Below, in pieces: positions 22,419 to 31,035 of a stretch of DNA of 49,062 nt (position 1 is its first letter; each line of letters opens with the position of its first letter). The notes under the pieces were generated by a model. It was given only the letters and a program-made list of their open reading frames with translations. It was not told the origin of the DNA and did no database searches. Position numbers and translations under genes: made by a program. Where the stretch lies: NCBI GenBank assembly GCA_001464355.1, contig LNEU01000024.1, positions 1 to 49,062 on the forward strand, given 5' to 3'. The stretch is from Burkholderiales bacterium Ga0077544. Lineage in GTDB: Bacteria > Pseudomonadota > Gammaproteobacteria > Burkholderiales > Burkholderiaceae_D.

Positions 22419-25349
22419 TTAGCGCTTCGTTTCCATCTGAACCAAAGGCTCAGATGATTGCGGAGGCAATGGCTTGCGTTCACGTGGCACGCGCACCGGC
22501 GCTACATAACTGGCGGCTTCTGCCTGCGCAGCACGCAGTTTTTCAGGATTGGTAGCGGCAAGCTGCAAACCAGCATTACGCAGTACTTCGCTCAAGTCTT
22601 CGACTTTGTTTGGCGCTGCTGGTGCTGGTGTTGCAGGAGCGACTGCAACTGGCACTGCAGCAACGACAGGCGCTGGCTGAGGAGCAGGTGCAACCGGAGC
22701 CGCTTGAACAACTGGCGTTTCGACAACCGGAGTTGCATCAACGACAGGTGCTGCAACAATCACTGGTTCAGGAGCCGGGATAGGAGCAGTGACAGCAACG
22801 GCTGGGGCTACAACTTCTGGGTCCGCAGCAGGTGCAACAACCGGGCTAGACTCAGCCTGACGCGCTACTTCTTGCGGCGCGACTGGCGCAGCAATTGCAG
22901 AGCTCAAAGCGCTGACCGGTGCTTCGACTGTTTCACTGATTTCAGCTACACGCACAAATGTTTCATGCTTGGGCGCATTGACGATGGTAGCTGCCACTTC
23001 CGCTGCGGTGATATGTGCAGTGTTTGGTGTTTGTGCCGCTTCGTCTTGCAAGGTTTGTTCTTGCAGTGCGATTACGCCATCTTCGTTGTTTTCGTTTTCA
23101 GTACCGGCTTCAGTATTGTCACGATCGCGACGATTGCGGTTACGGCCGCCACGACGACGACGACGACGCGGTTGTTCGTCGCCTTCAACAGTTTCAACAG
23201 GAATGCCGTTGGCGTCCAGTACAACTGCAGTGTTGCCATTCGTTTCCGTCGTTGTCGGAGCGGCTTTGTTTGGCGCAGCACTTGCAACTGAAGCGCCTTG
23301 CAGCAATGCAGGGTCTTCTGCAATAACTTCCTTGCGATCTTCACGTGGGGGACGCGGTGTGCGTTCGCGACGACCTTCGTTGCGAGTTTCACTACCCTCA
23401 CGTGGTTCACGCGGCTCGCGTGGTTCACGAGGTGGGCGGGGTGGGCGTGTAGTTTGTGTTTCTATCGCTGCTGGTGCCGCCTTGGCGGCAACTTCTTCAC
23501 CTTCGGCACGATCACGACCACCACGGCCGCCACGACTGCGATTGCGTTGATTGCGACCGTTGGAATTACGTTCACCGCGTTCGCGGTTACGTGAATTCTT
23601 TTCTTCAGGTGTAGCAGGAGTTGCTGCTGTCTTTGCCTGTTCCGGTTCAGCACCGAAGAAAGCCATCAGTTTTTGGAAGAAGCCTTTTTCAGCAGGCGCT
23701 GCTTTTACAGCTTCGACAACTTTGCGTTCGACGATAGGCGCTGGTTGATCAGGCGTAATGCCTTTGACCATGGCTTCCTGACGTGGTTTGATGTCTTCCT
23801 TCTGACGCTTGGCATAGCTGATATCGGTGTCCGCTTGTTCGGTCATCGCGTAGCTGGCTTGTATTTCTTCCAGACGTGGGTCGTCGTGCTTGATGCGCTC
23901 CAGTTTGTAATGCGGTGTTTCCAGATGCTTGTTCGGGATCAGGATGATGGAGACGCGATGACGCGTTTCTATCTTCAGAATTTCGCCGCGTTTTTCGTTC
24001 AGCAGGAAAGCAGCAACATCGACTGGTGCTTGCACGTGAATGGATGCCGAATTTTCCTTCATCGCTTCTTCCTGGATGATACGCAGGACTTGCAATGCGG
24101 ACGATTCGGTATCGCGGATGTGGCCGGTGCCATTGCAACGCGGGCAGGTTACATGGCTCCCTTCGGACAGTGACGGACGCAGGCGCTGACGCGATAATTC
24201 CATCAAGCCGAAGCGTGAAATCTTGCCCATCTGCACGCGAGCGCGATCGTAATGCAGCGCGTCTTTAAGGCGTGTTTCGACTTCGCGCTGATTTTTCGAA
24301 TTCTCCATGTCGATGAAATCGATGACGATCAGGCCGCCCAAATCGCGCAAGCGCAATTGACGGGCTACTTCTTCAGCGGCTTCACAGTTGGTATGGAATG
24401 CAGTGGTTTCGATGTCGCTACCGCGAGTGGCGCGCGCCGAGTTGACGTCGACGGAAACCAATGCTTCGGTGTGATCGATAACGATGGCGCCGCCGGATGG
24501 CAACGGTACGGTGCGGGAGTACGCGGTTTCGATCTGATGTTCGATCTGGAAACGCGAGAACAGCGGTACGTCGTCGTTATAACGTTTGACGCGATGAACC
24601 ATGTCCGGCATCACGTGGCTCATGAACTGCTGAGCTTGTTCGTAGATGTCGTCCGTGTCGATCAGGATCTCGCCGATGTCCGGTTGGAAGTAATCGCGGA
24701 TAGCGCGGATAACCAGCGACGATTCCTGATAAATCAGGAAAGCGCCAGCACTGGTTTGGCCTGCGCCTTCAATCGCGCGCCAGAGTTGCATTAGATAATT
24801 CAAATCCCATTGCAATTCATCGACGTTGCGGCCGATACCGGCGGTACGTGCAATGACGGACATGCCTTGTGGCAAATCCAGTTTGTCCATCGTTTCGCGC
24901 AGTTCCTGGCGATCTTCACCTTCGACGCGACGCGATACGCCGCCGCCGCGAGGGTTGTTAGGCATCAAGACCAGGTAACGGCCAGCCAGCGAAACGAATG
25001 AAGTCAGTGCCGCGCCTTTGTTGCCGCGCTCTTCCTTCTCGACCTGGACCATGATTTCCTGGCCTTCGCGCAATGCATCCTTGATGGACGCGCTGCGAAC
25101 ATCTACGCCTTCCTTGAAGTAGGTGCGTGCGACTTCTTTAAACGGGAGGAAACCGTGGCGATCTTCACCGTAGCTGACGAAGCAGGCTTCGAGCGAGGGT
25201 TCGATGCGGGTGATAACACCCTTGTAGATATTGGACTTGCGCTGCTCGCGTCCGGTTGTTTCGATATCGATGTCGATGAGTTTTTGTCCATCGACAATCG
25301 CAACGCGCAATTCTTCTTGCTGCGTTGCATTAAATAACATGCGTTTCAT
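22419..25349 (-). CDS. rne: Ribonuclease E
   Basis: 976 aa endoribonuclease and degradosome scaffold, involved in mRNA decay and rRNA/tRNA processing. The start MKRMLFNATQQEELRVAIVD is almost identical to E. coli Rne. S1 domain about 35-120; catalytic Asp301 (SVDVNSARATRG) and Asp344 (LIVIDFIDMEN). Zinc-link cysteines 402 and 405 (TCPRCNGTG). The C-terminal half (about 520-976) is low complexity: Arg-rich stretches (RNRSRGGRGGRDR, RRRRRRGGRNRNRRDRD), REPREPREPRE repeats and a Pro/Ala/Val-rich tail, as expected for RNA and partner binding. A long 5' region precedes it, compatible with autoregulation. Confidence 0.96.
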   Translation of the reverse strand: MKRMLFNATQQEELRVAIVDGQKLIDIDIETTGREQRKSNIYKGVITRIEPSLEACFVSYGEDRHGFLPFKEVARTYFKEGVDVRSASIKDALREGQEIMVQVEKEERGNKGAALTSFVSLAGRYLVLMPNNPRGGGVSRRVEGEDRQELRETMDKLDLPQGMSVIARTAGIGRNVDELQWDLNYLMQLWRAIEGAGQTSAGAFLIYQESSLVIRAIRDYFQPDIGEILIDTDDIYEQAQQFMSHVMPDMVHRVKRYNDDVPLFSRFQIEHQIETAYSRTVPLPSGGAIVIDHTEALVSVDVNSARATRGSDIETTAFHTNCEAAEEVARQLRLRDLGGLIVIDFIDMENSKNQREVETRLKDALHYDRARVQMGKISRFGLMELSRQRLRPSLSEGSHVTCPRCNGTGHIRDTESSALQVLRIIQEEAMKENSASIHVQAPVDVAAFLLNEKRGEILKIETRHRVSIILIPNKHLETPHYKLERIKHDDPRLEEIQASYAMTEQADTDISYAKRQKEDIKPRQEAMVKGITPDQPAPIVERKVVEAVKAAPAEKGFFQKLMAFFGAEPEQAKTAATPATPEEKNSRNRERGERNSNGRNQRNRSRGGRGGRDRAEGEEVAAKAAPAAIETQTTRPPRPPREPREPREPREGSETRNEGRRERTPRPPREDRKEVIAEDPALLQGASVASAAPNKAAPTTTETNGNTAVVLDANGIPVETVEGDEQPRRRRRRGGRNRNRRDRDNTEAGTENENNEDGVIALQEQTLQDEAAQTPNTAHITAAEVAATIVNAPKHETFVRVAEISETVEAPVSALSSAIAAPVAPQEVARQAESSPVVAPAADPEVVAPAVAVTAPIPAPEPVIVAAPVVDATPVVETPVVQAAPVAPAPQPAPVVAAVPVAVAPATPAPAAPNKVEDLSEVLRNAGLQLAATNPEKLRAAQAEAASYVAPVRVPRERKPLPPQSSEPLVQMETKR

Positions 25350-26089
25350 GTAAGTGCTCCGTGACCCGAAGGCCGTTTTAATGCCGTAGCTTTACATAGT
25401 GACATCACATGCAAGAGTAAATTGCTGCTTGCTAGCCGGCGTGAAGCGATTAGCGGCGATAGCGTGGCTATCGGGGAAAATCGCAGCGAATTGCGGCTCA
25501 CTGAGCGTTTCTATCTTGCATTGAAGGCAATATGCGCCATCTATAGCAACAGTACAGGGATGTACGCGGGGCAGGAGTGCTTGGGGAGGGAATTGCCTTG
25601 GTGTGTGATACTTAGCGCAGACGCGCTGTATTCACAACGGGGCGCGAATGCAGGAAAACGGGTGCCGAGCGCTCACTAGTTCCACATCGTGCGCGTCGAA
25701 TAAATCGAGCGCAACGAAAGTCGCAAGTGGTGAACACTGTGGTTGAGCCATATAAAACATAGGCAAAGTCGGCAAACAGTTTAACTACATCAACCAGCAA
25801 GCTCACTGTTAAAACGGCGAGCTTGCCGGACTTTATCCTAACGATCCAAACATTCTTGACCAACACCCTTGCGCGTTATCCGATTACAACAACGGTGCAA
25901 CCTTGACTCGCACAGGGGCGGTGCATACACATCTTTTCCATCGAATTTGCAAATTGGCGAGGCCGATGGAGACGCCCCTGTGTAGAATGTGTTTTTTATT
26001 CTTACACCAGCAATGGTTTTTGACCATTGCGAAACGATTATATATTCAAAATGAAGGACTTAGCGAGATTTTCAGGGAAACAGGCTGAA
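25350..26089. other. Long rne-rluC divergent region
   Basis: About 740 bp, no supported gene. It should hold the rne promoter and 5' leader on the minus strand and the rluC promoter on the plus strand. Visible structures: GCAAGCTC/GAGCTTGC inverted repeat at about 25798-25826, and a perfect 10-bp inverted repeat CACAGGGGCG (25911-25920) with CGCCCCTGTG (25973-25982). The arrangement rne-leader-rluC divergent resembles E. coli. Confidence 0.5.
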
Positions 26090-27070
26090 ATGCCATCACC
26101 CACCCACTCGTCACAGGTCCAATCCCAAGTTCCGGTGCAAGTTCAGCTTGTCACCATTTCCGAAGAAGAAGCCGGTCAGCGCATAGATAACTATTTGCTA
26201 CGCATTTGCAAAGGCGTGCCGAAAAGTCACATCTACCGTGTATTACGTTCGGGAGAAGTGCGTGTCAATAAAGGGCGCATTGATCAAACCTATCGTTTGG
26301 CCGAAGGCGATATTATTCGCATCCCGCCGATCCGGATTGCCGAAAAAGCACCGTCCACCGCGCCAGGAGCAGAATTCAAGATATTGCTGGAAGATAATCA
26401 CTTATTGGTTATCGACAAGCCGGCTGGCGTTGCCGTGCACGGCGGTTCAGGCGTCAGTTATGGCGTGATTGAACAGTTGCGTGCGGCTCGCCCGGATGCG
26501 AAATTTCTTGAGTTGGTGCACCGGCTTGATCGGGATACATCCGGTGTTCTGGTTTTAGCCAAGAAGCGTTCGGCGTTGACAAACTTGCACGAACAGATTC
26601 GTGGTGGTGAACCCGACAAGCGTTATTTAGTATTGGTGCATGGCGATTGGAAGAACACTCGTCAACATATTAAATTGCCGTTGCATAAATATTCGACGGC
26701 TGATGGCGAACGTCGTGTTCGCGTTCAAGCCGATGGCATGGAGTCGCACACGATTTTCAATCTAATCCAACGTTACGGCGAATTCGCCTTGCTGGAAGCG
26801 GAATTGAAAACCGGTCGTACGCATCAGATACGCGTGCATCTTGCTTCTAGCGGTTTTGCGATTGCGGGCGATGACAAGTATGGCGATTTCGCATTGAATC
26901 GCGATTTGCAAAAAGCCGATGGCGAGCGTGTCGCGTTAAAGCGCATGTTCCTGCACGCACACCAAATTACCTTCATTCATCCTGAGAGCGGGAAACCGGT
27001 GACACTGAACGCGCCTTTGCCGCCAGAATGCGAACGCTTCCTCAAGAGTTTGAAAAAGACATCGAACTAA
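26090..27070 (+). CDS. rluC: 23S rRNA pseudouridine synthase RluC-like
   Basis: 326 aa. S4 domain at about 20-85 (VTISEEEAGQRIDNYLLRIC, then KSHIYRVLRSGEVRVNKGR), and the catalytic domain with VHRLDRDTSGVLVLAKK holding the active Asp. KTGRTHQIRVHLAS lies nearer the C-terminus. RluC modifies 23S rRNA positions equivalent to E. coli 955, 2504 and 2580. The start is ambiguous: ATG 26090 (AGG in front) is preferred; ATG 26051 would add 13 residues without a ribosome site. Position divergent from rne and head of a run with HAD, Rieske and sppA genes. Confidence 0.92.
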   Translation: MPSPTHSSQVQSQVPVQVQLVTISEEEAGQRIDNYLLRICKGVPKSHIYRVLRSGEVRVNKGRIDQTYRLAEGDIIRIPPIRIAEKAPSTAPGAEFKILLEDNHLLVIDKPAGVAVHGGSGVSYGVIEQLRAARPDAKFLELVHRLDRDTSGVLVLAKKRSALTNLHEQIRGGEPDKRYLVLVHGDWKNTRQHIKLPLHKYSTADGERRVRVQADGMESHTIFNLIQRYGEFALLEAELKTGRTHQIRVHLASSGFAIAGDDKYGDFALNRDLQKADGERVALKRMFLHAHQITFIHPESGKPVTLNAPLPPECERFLKSLKKTSN

Positions 27071-27148
27071 TTAATTAAATAATCGCTAGCCTGTTAAAGG
27101 CTCATTGATATCTGGAAAAGGAGCTGGCAGCGTGCGCTGTCAGACTAC

Positions 27149-27808
27149 ATGGCAAGAAAGCAATTTGATCTTATCGTTTTCGATTGGGACGGCACCCTGA
27201 TGGACAGCACCGCGGTGATCGTCAACTGTATACAAGCAGCGGCCAAGGATCTTGGTTTGCCGATCCCTGATCAGAAGGCCGCGTCGCATGTCATTGGCTT
27301 GAGTCTGCAGAATGCGATGGAAGTGGCGTTGCCGGGTATCGATCCAAAATATTATCCGCGCATGGTCGAGCGCTATCGCTATCACTATTTAAATCAGGAC
27401 GGCGGTCTGGTTCTGTTTGATGGCGTGCGTGAGATGCTGAATGATTTGTCGCAGCAAGGTTATTTCCTGGCCGTGGCAACCGGTAAAAGTCGTGTTGGCT
27501 TGAATCGCGCGCTGGATGCATCCAAATTGTTGTCACTGTTTGATGCTACGCGCTGTGCCGACGAGACATTTTCCAAGCCGCATCCTGCGATGTTGCAGGA
27601 ACTGACACGCGAATTGGGACAAGACATGAAACGTACCGTCATGATAGGCGACACCACGCATGACTTATTGCTGGCGCAAAATGCCGGTGCTTCAAGCGTC
27701 GCCGTACATTACGGGGCACATACGCCAGCAGAATTGCAGGCGTTAAGTCCGCTTTATGCGGCCAATTCTGTTTCCGAGTTGCATGTGTGGCTGGATGCAA
27801 ACGGATAA
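27149..27808 (+). CDS. HAD-family hydrolase (phosphoglycolate phosphatase-like)
   Basis: 219 aa haloacid dehalogenase superfamily phosphatase. Motif I VFDWDGTLMDS (nucleophile Asp at about 12), motif II ATGKSRVGL, motif III KPHPAML and motif IV MIGDTTHDLLLA. The cap is helical (about 20-85), which is the Gph/beta-phosphoglucomutase arrangement. The substrate is not fixed by sequence; the gene is next to rluC as in many proteobacteria. A GGAG ribosome site is further upstream than usual. The downstream Rieske gene starts 5 bp after the stop, or overlaps if its GTG is used. Confidence 0.88.
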   Translation: MARKQFDLIVFDWDGTLMDSTAVIVNCIQAAAKDLGLPIPDQKAASHVIGLSLQNAMEVALPGIDPKYYPRMVERYRYHYLNQDGGLVLFDGVREMLNDLSQQGYFLAVATGKSRVGLNRALDASKLLSLFDATRCADETFSKPHPAMLQELTRELGQDMKRTVMIGDTTHDLLLAQNAGASSVAVHYGAHTPAELQALSPLYAANSVSELHVWLDANG

Positions 27809-27813
27809 AGAAA

Positions 27814-28185
27814 TTGACTGCCGAGCTGATTCCCATTTGTGATGCGAGTGCACTTGAGGAGCGCGGTAAGGGCGTGCGTTTTCCTGTCACTGCAGGTGGT
27901 GAAGAGGCAACCGGTTTTGTCGTCAGGTTCAGTGGTCTAGTGCGAGGTTATTTAAATCGTTGCGCGCATGTACCGATGGAACTTGATTGGAATGAAGGCG
28001 ATTTTTTTGAGTCTAGCGGCTTGTACCTGATTTGCGCCACGCACGGCGCAGTGTATGCGCCGGAAACAGGTCGTTGCGAAGGCGGTCCTTGCCGTGGGCG
28101 CAGTTTGCGACGAATTGAAATCACGGAAAAAGATAATCAGGTATTCTGGCAGCCAGATGAATATGTTAGACCGGCGCGTGCATAA
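27814..28185 (+). CDS. Rieske [2Fe-2S] ferredoxin-like protein
   Basis: 123 aa. Rieske ligands are visible as RCAH (Cys-x-His) and ICATH (Cys-x-x-His) separated by about 21 residues, in RCAHVPMELDWNEGDFF...LYLICATHGAVYAP. A C-terminal basic and acidic tail follows. No membrane helix, so a soluble electron carrier or assembly partner; partner unknown. The start is likely TTG 27814 (GGA 8 nt upstream, right after the HAD stop). A GTG at 27787 overlapping the HAD gene is possible; no ATG is available near. sppA follows after 32 bp. Confidence 0.85.
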   Translation: MTAELIPICDASALEERGKGVRFPVTAGGEEATGFVVRFSGLVRGYLNRCAHVPMELDWNEGDFFESSGLYLICATHGAVYAPETGRCEGGPCRGRSLRRIEITEKDNQVFWQPDEYVRPARA

Positions 28186-28217
28186 GCAGCGACGAAAAAA
28201 CTAGTGATGACACAAAT

Positions 28218-29231
28218 ATGAGCAACGAGAACGATCAAGAAAATCAATCCCCGTCCTGGCAGCGGCCTGCCGCGCCAAGTGCCGTCACGCCGAAAAAGGA
28301 AGGTTGGGAACGCGAAGTATTGGAAAAGCTGGCTTTTGCGACTATCAAGGAGCAGCGTGCACGCCGTCGCTGGGGAATTTTCTTTAAGTTTGCTACCTTG
28401 TCCCTGATCGTATTCGCATTGTGGACCAGCTTCGGTCCTAGCGTGAGCGAGATGGAAAATGTCGGCCCGCATACTGCGCTGATCAAGATCGATGGCACCA
28501 TCGAAGCCAAGGGGGCCGGCGATGCAGAAACCGTCATTTCTGCGTTGACTAAAGCGTATGAAGATCCTGGCTCTGTCGGACTCATTTTGCAGATCAATAG
28601 CCCTGGTGGCAGCCCGGTGCAAGCCGGCATCATCAATGATGAAATTACTCGCTTGCGCAAACAATATCCGAAAAAACCTCTGTACGTAGTGGTGAATGAA
28701 ATTTGTGCGTCCGGCGGTTATTACATCGCTGTTGCTGCTGATCGCATTTACGTTAACAAAGCAAGTATCGTTGGTTCGATCGGCGTGTTGATGGATAGCT
28801 TCGGTTTCACCGACGCGATGGAAAAATTAGGTGTTGAACGCCGTCTGCTGACAGCGGGTGAAAACAAAGGCTTTATGGATCCATTCAGCCCGCAAAGCGA
28901 AAAGCAAAAACTTTACGCGCAAGGGATGCTGGATGAAATCCATCAGCAATTTATTGATGTTGTGCGCAAAGGTCGCGGCAAGCGTTTGAAGGAAACGCCA
29001 GAAACTTTCTCCGGCCTTTTCTGGAGTGGTGCAAAATCGGTCGAACTTGGTTTGGCTGATGGCTTCGGTACAGTAGAAAGCGTGGCACGTGAAGAGTTCA
29101 AGTCGACTAACATCGTAGATTACACACAACGCGAAGGTTTGTCGGATCGTGTGTTAAGGAAATTTGGTGCTGCAGCGGGCGCATCAGCAGTCAAGACTTT
29201 TGCTCTGGAAATGACGCCCAGTCTTAAATAA
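28218..29231 (+). CDS. sppA: Signal peptide peptidase SppA, short (36-kDa) form
   Basis: 337 aa S49 protease that degrades cleaved signal peptides in the membrane. An N-terminal cytoplasmic tail is followed by one membrane helix (about 52-72, WGIFFKFATLSLIVFALW). Catalytic Ser165 (EICASGGYYIA) and Lys217 (TAGENKGFMDP) are 52 residues apart, as in the single-domain Bacillus type (Ser147/Lys199), not the double-length E. coli enzyme. NSPGGSPVQAG forms the oxyanion region near 128-137. It lies downstream of the Rieske gene, likely in one operon. Confidence 0.93.
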   Translation: MSNENDQENQSPSWQRPAAPSAVTPKKEGWEREVLEKLAFATIKEQRARRRWGIFFKFATLSLIVFALWTSFGPSVSEMENVGPHTALIKIDGTIEAKGAGDAETVISALTKAYEDPGSVGLILQINSPGGSPVQAGIINDEITRLRKQYPKKPLYVVVNEICASGGYYIAVAADRIYVNKASIVGSIGVLMDSFGFTDAMEKLGVERRLLTAGENKGFMDPFSPQSEKQKLYAQGMLDEIHQQFIDVVRKGRGKRLKETPETFSGLFWSGAKSVELGLADGFGTVESVAREEFKSTNIVDYTQREGLSDRVLRKFGAAAGASAVKTFALEMTPSLK

Positions 29232-29245
29232 TTTTCTTTATTGAA

Positions 29246-29265
29246 AAGAGAAAAATTTTTCTCTT
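29246..29265 (+). terminator. AT-rich palindrome after sppA, possible terminator
   Basis: AAGAGAAAAATTTTTCTCTT is a perfect 20-bp palindrome starting 15 bp after the sppA stop. GC content is low, so it is a weak terminator at best. Confidence 0.45.
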
Positions 29266-29279
29266 ACGCGAAAATCGGC

Positions 29280-29307
29280 TTGTAATTTCATGTCGCTCGA
29301 CTATAGT
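29280..29307 (+). promoter_or_regulatory. Sigma70-like promoter of the candidate small RNA
   Basis: TTGTAA (29280-29285), 16-nt spacer, TATAGT (29302-29307). Predicted transcription start near 29314. No open reading frame follows before the terminator at 29451. Confidence 0.55.
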
Positions 29308-29313
29308 GATTAA

Positions 29314-29478
29314 GCGTTACCGACATCTGAAGGTGTGAATGCAACAACGTCTGCAACTGCTAAGTTGTAACCGCTCGCATTTTGGTAGCGTGTCTTAGTA
29401 AAAAACTGTAGGTCCTTTGACCTCTCCTCATGCTTCCTACGGAAGCAGGCAAAACGGCGGTGAAACACCGCCGTTTTG
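29314..29478 (+). ncRNA. Candidate intergenic small RNA, about 165 nt
   Basis: Bounded by the promoter-like pair at 29280-29307 and the perfect terminator at 29451-29477. Internal structure visible by eye: a GCGTTAC/GTAAC-C-GC long-range pairing, an ACATC-UGAA-GGUGU hairpin and a CGCT...AGCG hairpin. AGGTC-CTTT-GACCT (29410-29423) and GCTTCC-TAC-GGAAGC (29432-29446) follow. Between the last two lies an unpaired TCTCCTCAT (29423-29431), which is complementary to GAGGAG-type ribosome sites. No protein frame, tRNA or known riboswitch pattern fits. It lies between sppA and the convergent methylase gene. Confidence 0.5.
29451..29477. terminator. Strong intrinsic terminator
   Basis: AAAACGGCGGTG (29451-29462), loop AAA, CACCGCCGTTTT (29466-29477): perfect 12-bp stem with T-run. 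It would end the candidate small RNA on the plus strand and the methylase gene (stop at 29502) on the minus strand. Confidence 0.9.
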
Positions 29479-29501
29479 CGTTTACGTATTCATTTCTTTA
29501 T

Positions 29502-30254
29502 TTACTCTGCGAGCAATAAAAACACAGTCGGTTTTTTGTGGAAATCCGGAGCTTTGCCAGATGCACATTCGGCTTTCCATTTTGCAGCGGTTTTAGTTTG
29601 AATCTGCTCCGACGGCAGAGTCAGATCGGTTGCGATGCTGATCAAGGTGTTGCCATTGCAATTGGCTGCCAGTGTTTCCAGCATGCCGGCATTGCGATAG
29701 GGCGTTTCGATAAAAAACTGCGTTTGCTTTTCTGTGCGTGAACGTTCTTCCAGTTGCTTGATGCGCTTGATACGTGCTGCAGAATCAATAGGCAAATAGC
29801 CGTTGAATGCAAAATTCTGTCCACTCAGACCGCTCGCCATTACTGCAAGCAATAAAGAAGAAGGACCAACCAAAGGTTTGACTTGAATACCTTGCGCATG
29901 TGCCAGGCGCACAAGATTTGCACCTGGATCTGCAACTGCCGGTACACCCGCTTCAGAAATTAATCCCGCATCTTGCCCGGCTAATATTGGCTCCAGCAAT
30001 GCAGGTAAATTCTTTGCGTCAGTGTTGACGTTCAGTTCCGCGATCTGTATTTCTTGTATCGGCTTTGTCAGTGGATTACGTATGCCTACCAATTTAAGAA
30101 AAGCGCGTGTGGTCTTGGCATTTTCTGCAATGAAGTAATCGAGCCTGGCGGTCAGTAACTGCACGTCCGCAGGAATGATATGCGCGAGTGCATCGACGTT
30201 TTCAACTTCTGTCGGACCCAGGGTGTTGGGGATAAGGTAAAGGATGCCGGCCAT
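29502..30254 (-). CDS. RsmI/tetrapyrrole methylase-family SAM methyltransferase, short form
   Basis: 250 aa. The N-terminal part has the tetrapyrrole methylase fold: YLIPNTLGPTEVENVDALAH, the motif GLISEAGVPAVADPGANLVR (equivalent to the SDAGTPLISDPG of RsmI) and VGPSSLLLAVMASGLSG. Family members methylate the 2'-O of C1402 in 16S rRNA (RsmI). This protein is shorter than typical RsmI (about 280-290 aa) and lacks its C-terminal extension. It may be the paralogous YraL-like class rather than the true RsmI. It converges with the small RNA locus and is divergent from yceD together with maf. Confidence 0.82.
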   Translation of the reverse strand: MAGILYLIPNTLGPTEVENVDALAHIIPADVQLLTARLDYFIAENAKTTRAFLKLVGIRNPLTKPIQEIQIAELNVNTDAKNLPALLEPILAGQDAGLISEAGVPAVADPGANLVRLAHAQGIQVKPLVGPSSLLLAVMASGLSGQNFAFNGYLPIDSAARIKRIKQLEERSRTEKQTQFFIETPYRNAGMLETLAANCNGNTLISIATDLTLPSEQIQTKTAAKWKAECASGKAPDFHKKPTVFLLLAE

Positions 30255-30314
30255 ATGCAGAATAAATAAGGGAGTGTGAGCGTGTAGCTGAAAAGTGAGT
30301 CGTATTAATTAGGA

Positions 30315-30929
30315 TTAAACGCCAAAAAAATTAATGCCAGCTCGTCTTAACATGCTTGTCAGCGTAATCAGGGGCAAGCCGGTTAAAGCAGTCGGGTCGC
30401 TGCTTTCAATTTTTTCGATGATGGCGATTCCAAGACCTTCGTTTTTTGCGCTGCCAGCGCAATCGTATGGTTGTTCTATACGTAGATAAGTATCGAGTTC
30501 GTGATCCGATAAATCCCGGAAGGTCACAAAAGTCTGGACGTTTTCCAGCTGGATTTGCGGCGAGGCTATATGGTCATGTGAGTCGAACAGGCATAAGGCT
30601 GTATGAAATACCACTTTGCGGCCACGCATTTTCTGCAATTGCTTGAGTGCGTTTTCATGTGTGCCGGGCTTGCCAATTTGTTCGCCATCTAGCGTCGCGA
30701 CTTGATCGGAGCCAATTACCAGCGAGTTTGGGTTTCTCAAGCCGACAACAGTGGCTTTTTCTTGTGCTAACCGTAACGCGGTTGCATCCGGTGATTCATT
30801 GGAAAGAGGTGTTTCGTCTATATCCGGCACCATTACGTCGAACGGAAGATGTAGACGGGATAGCAACTCTTTGCGATAAATTGAGCTGGAAGCGAGTATC
30901 AGACGACGTTGAAGAGATGGAGAAGGCAT
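30315..30929 (-). CDS. Maf-like nucleotide pyrophosphatase (YceF type)
   Basis: 204 aa. Motifs: ILASSSIYRKELLSRL at the N-terminus, EKATVVGLRNPNSLVIGSDQ, GKPGTHENALKQLQKMRGR, and YDCAGSAKNEGLGIAIIEKI. Maf proteins hydrolyse non-canonical nucleoside triphosphates; the YceF branch prefers 7-methyl-GTP. Start is ATG 30929; the frame is open upstream from a TTG. It is 60 bp upstream of the methylase and divergent from yceD, the same placement as yceF in E. coli, which supports the YceF assignment. Confidence 0.88.
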   Translation of the reverse strand: MPSPSLQRRLILASSSIYRKELLSRLHLPFDVMVPDIDETPLSNESPDATALRLAQEKATVVGLRNPNSLVIGSDQVATLDGEQIGKPGTHENALKQLQKMRGRKVVFHTALCLFDSHDHIASPQIQLENVQTFVTFRDLSDHELDTYLRIEQPYDCAGSAKNEGLGIAIIEKIESSDPTALTGLPLITLTSMLRRAGINFFGV

Positions 30930-31035
30930 TATTTGATGTTTATTTGAATGACCGCTCAATAAAAGTGCTCTAAGACTTTGACGAATAAAGGAAAAGCCTG
31001 TTATTATCGCAGGTTTTCCGGGTTCAGCTAAGCCT

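Noticed and set aside
22419-23700. Short repeats in the rne 3' half as a CRISPR-like or satellite array
   Set aside because: They are codon-level repeats encoding the Arg-rich and REP-type protein segments, without spacer-repeat structure.
25422-25679. 85-codon plus-strand frame in the rne leader
   Set aside because: It lies antisense to the probable rne leader, has no ribosome site and no recognisable motif.
25903-25929. Promoter for rluC with TTGACT at 25903
   Set aside because: The matching -10 is at a wrong distance (15 bp, CATACA), so the assignment is not supported.
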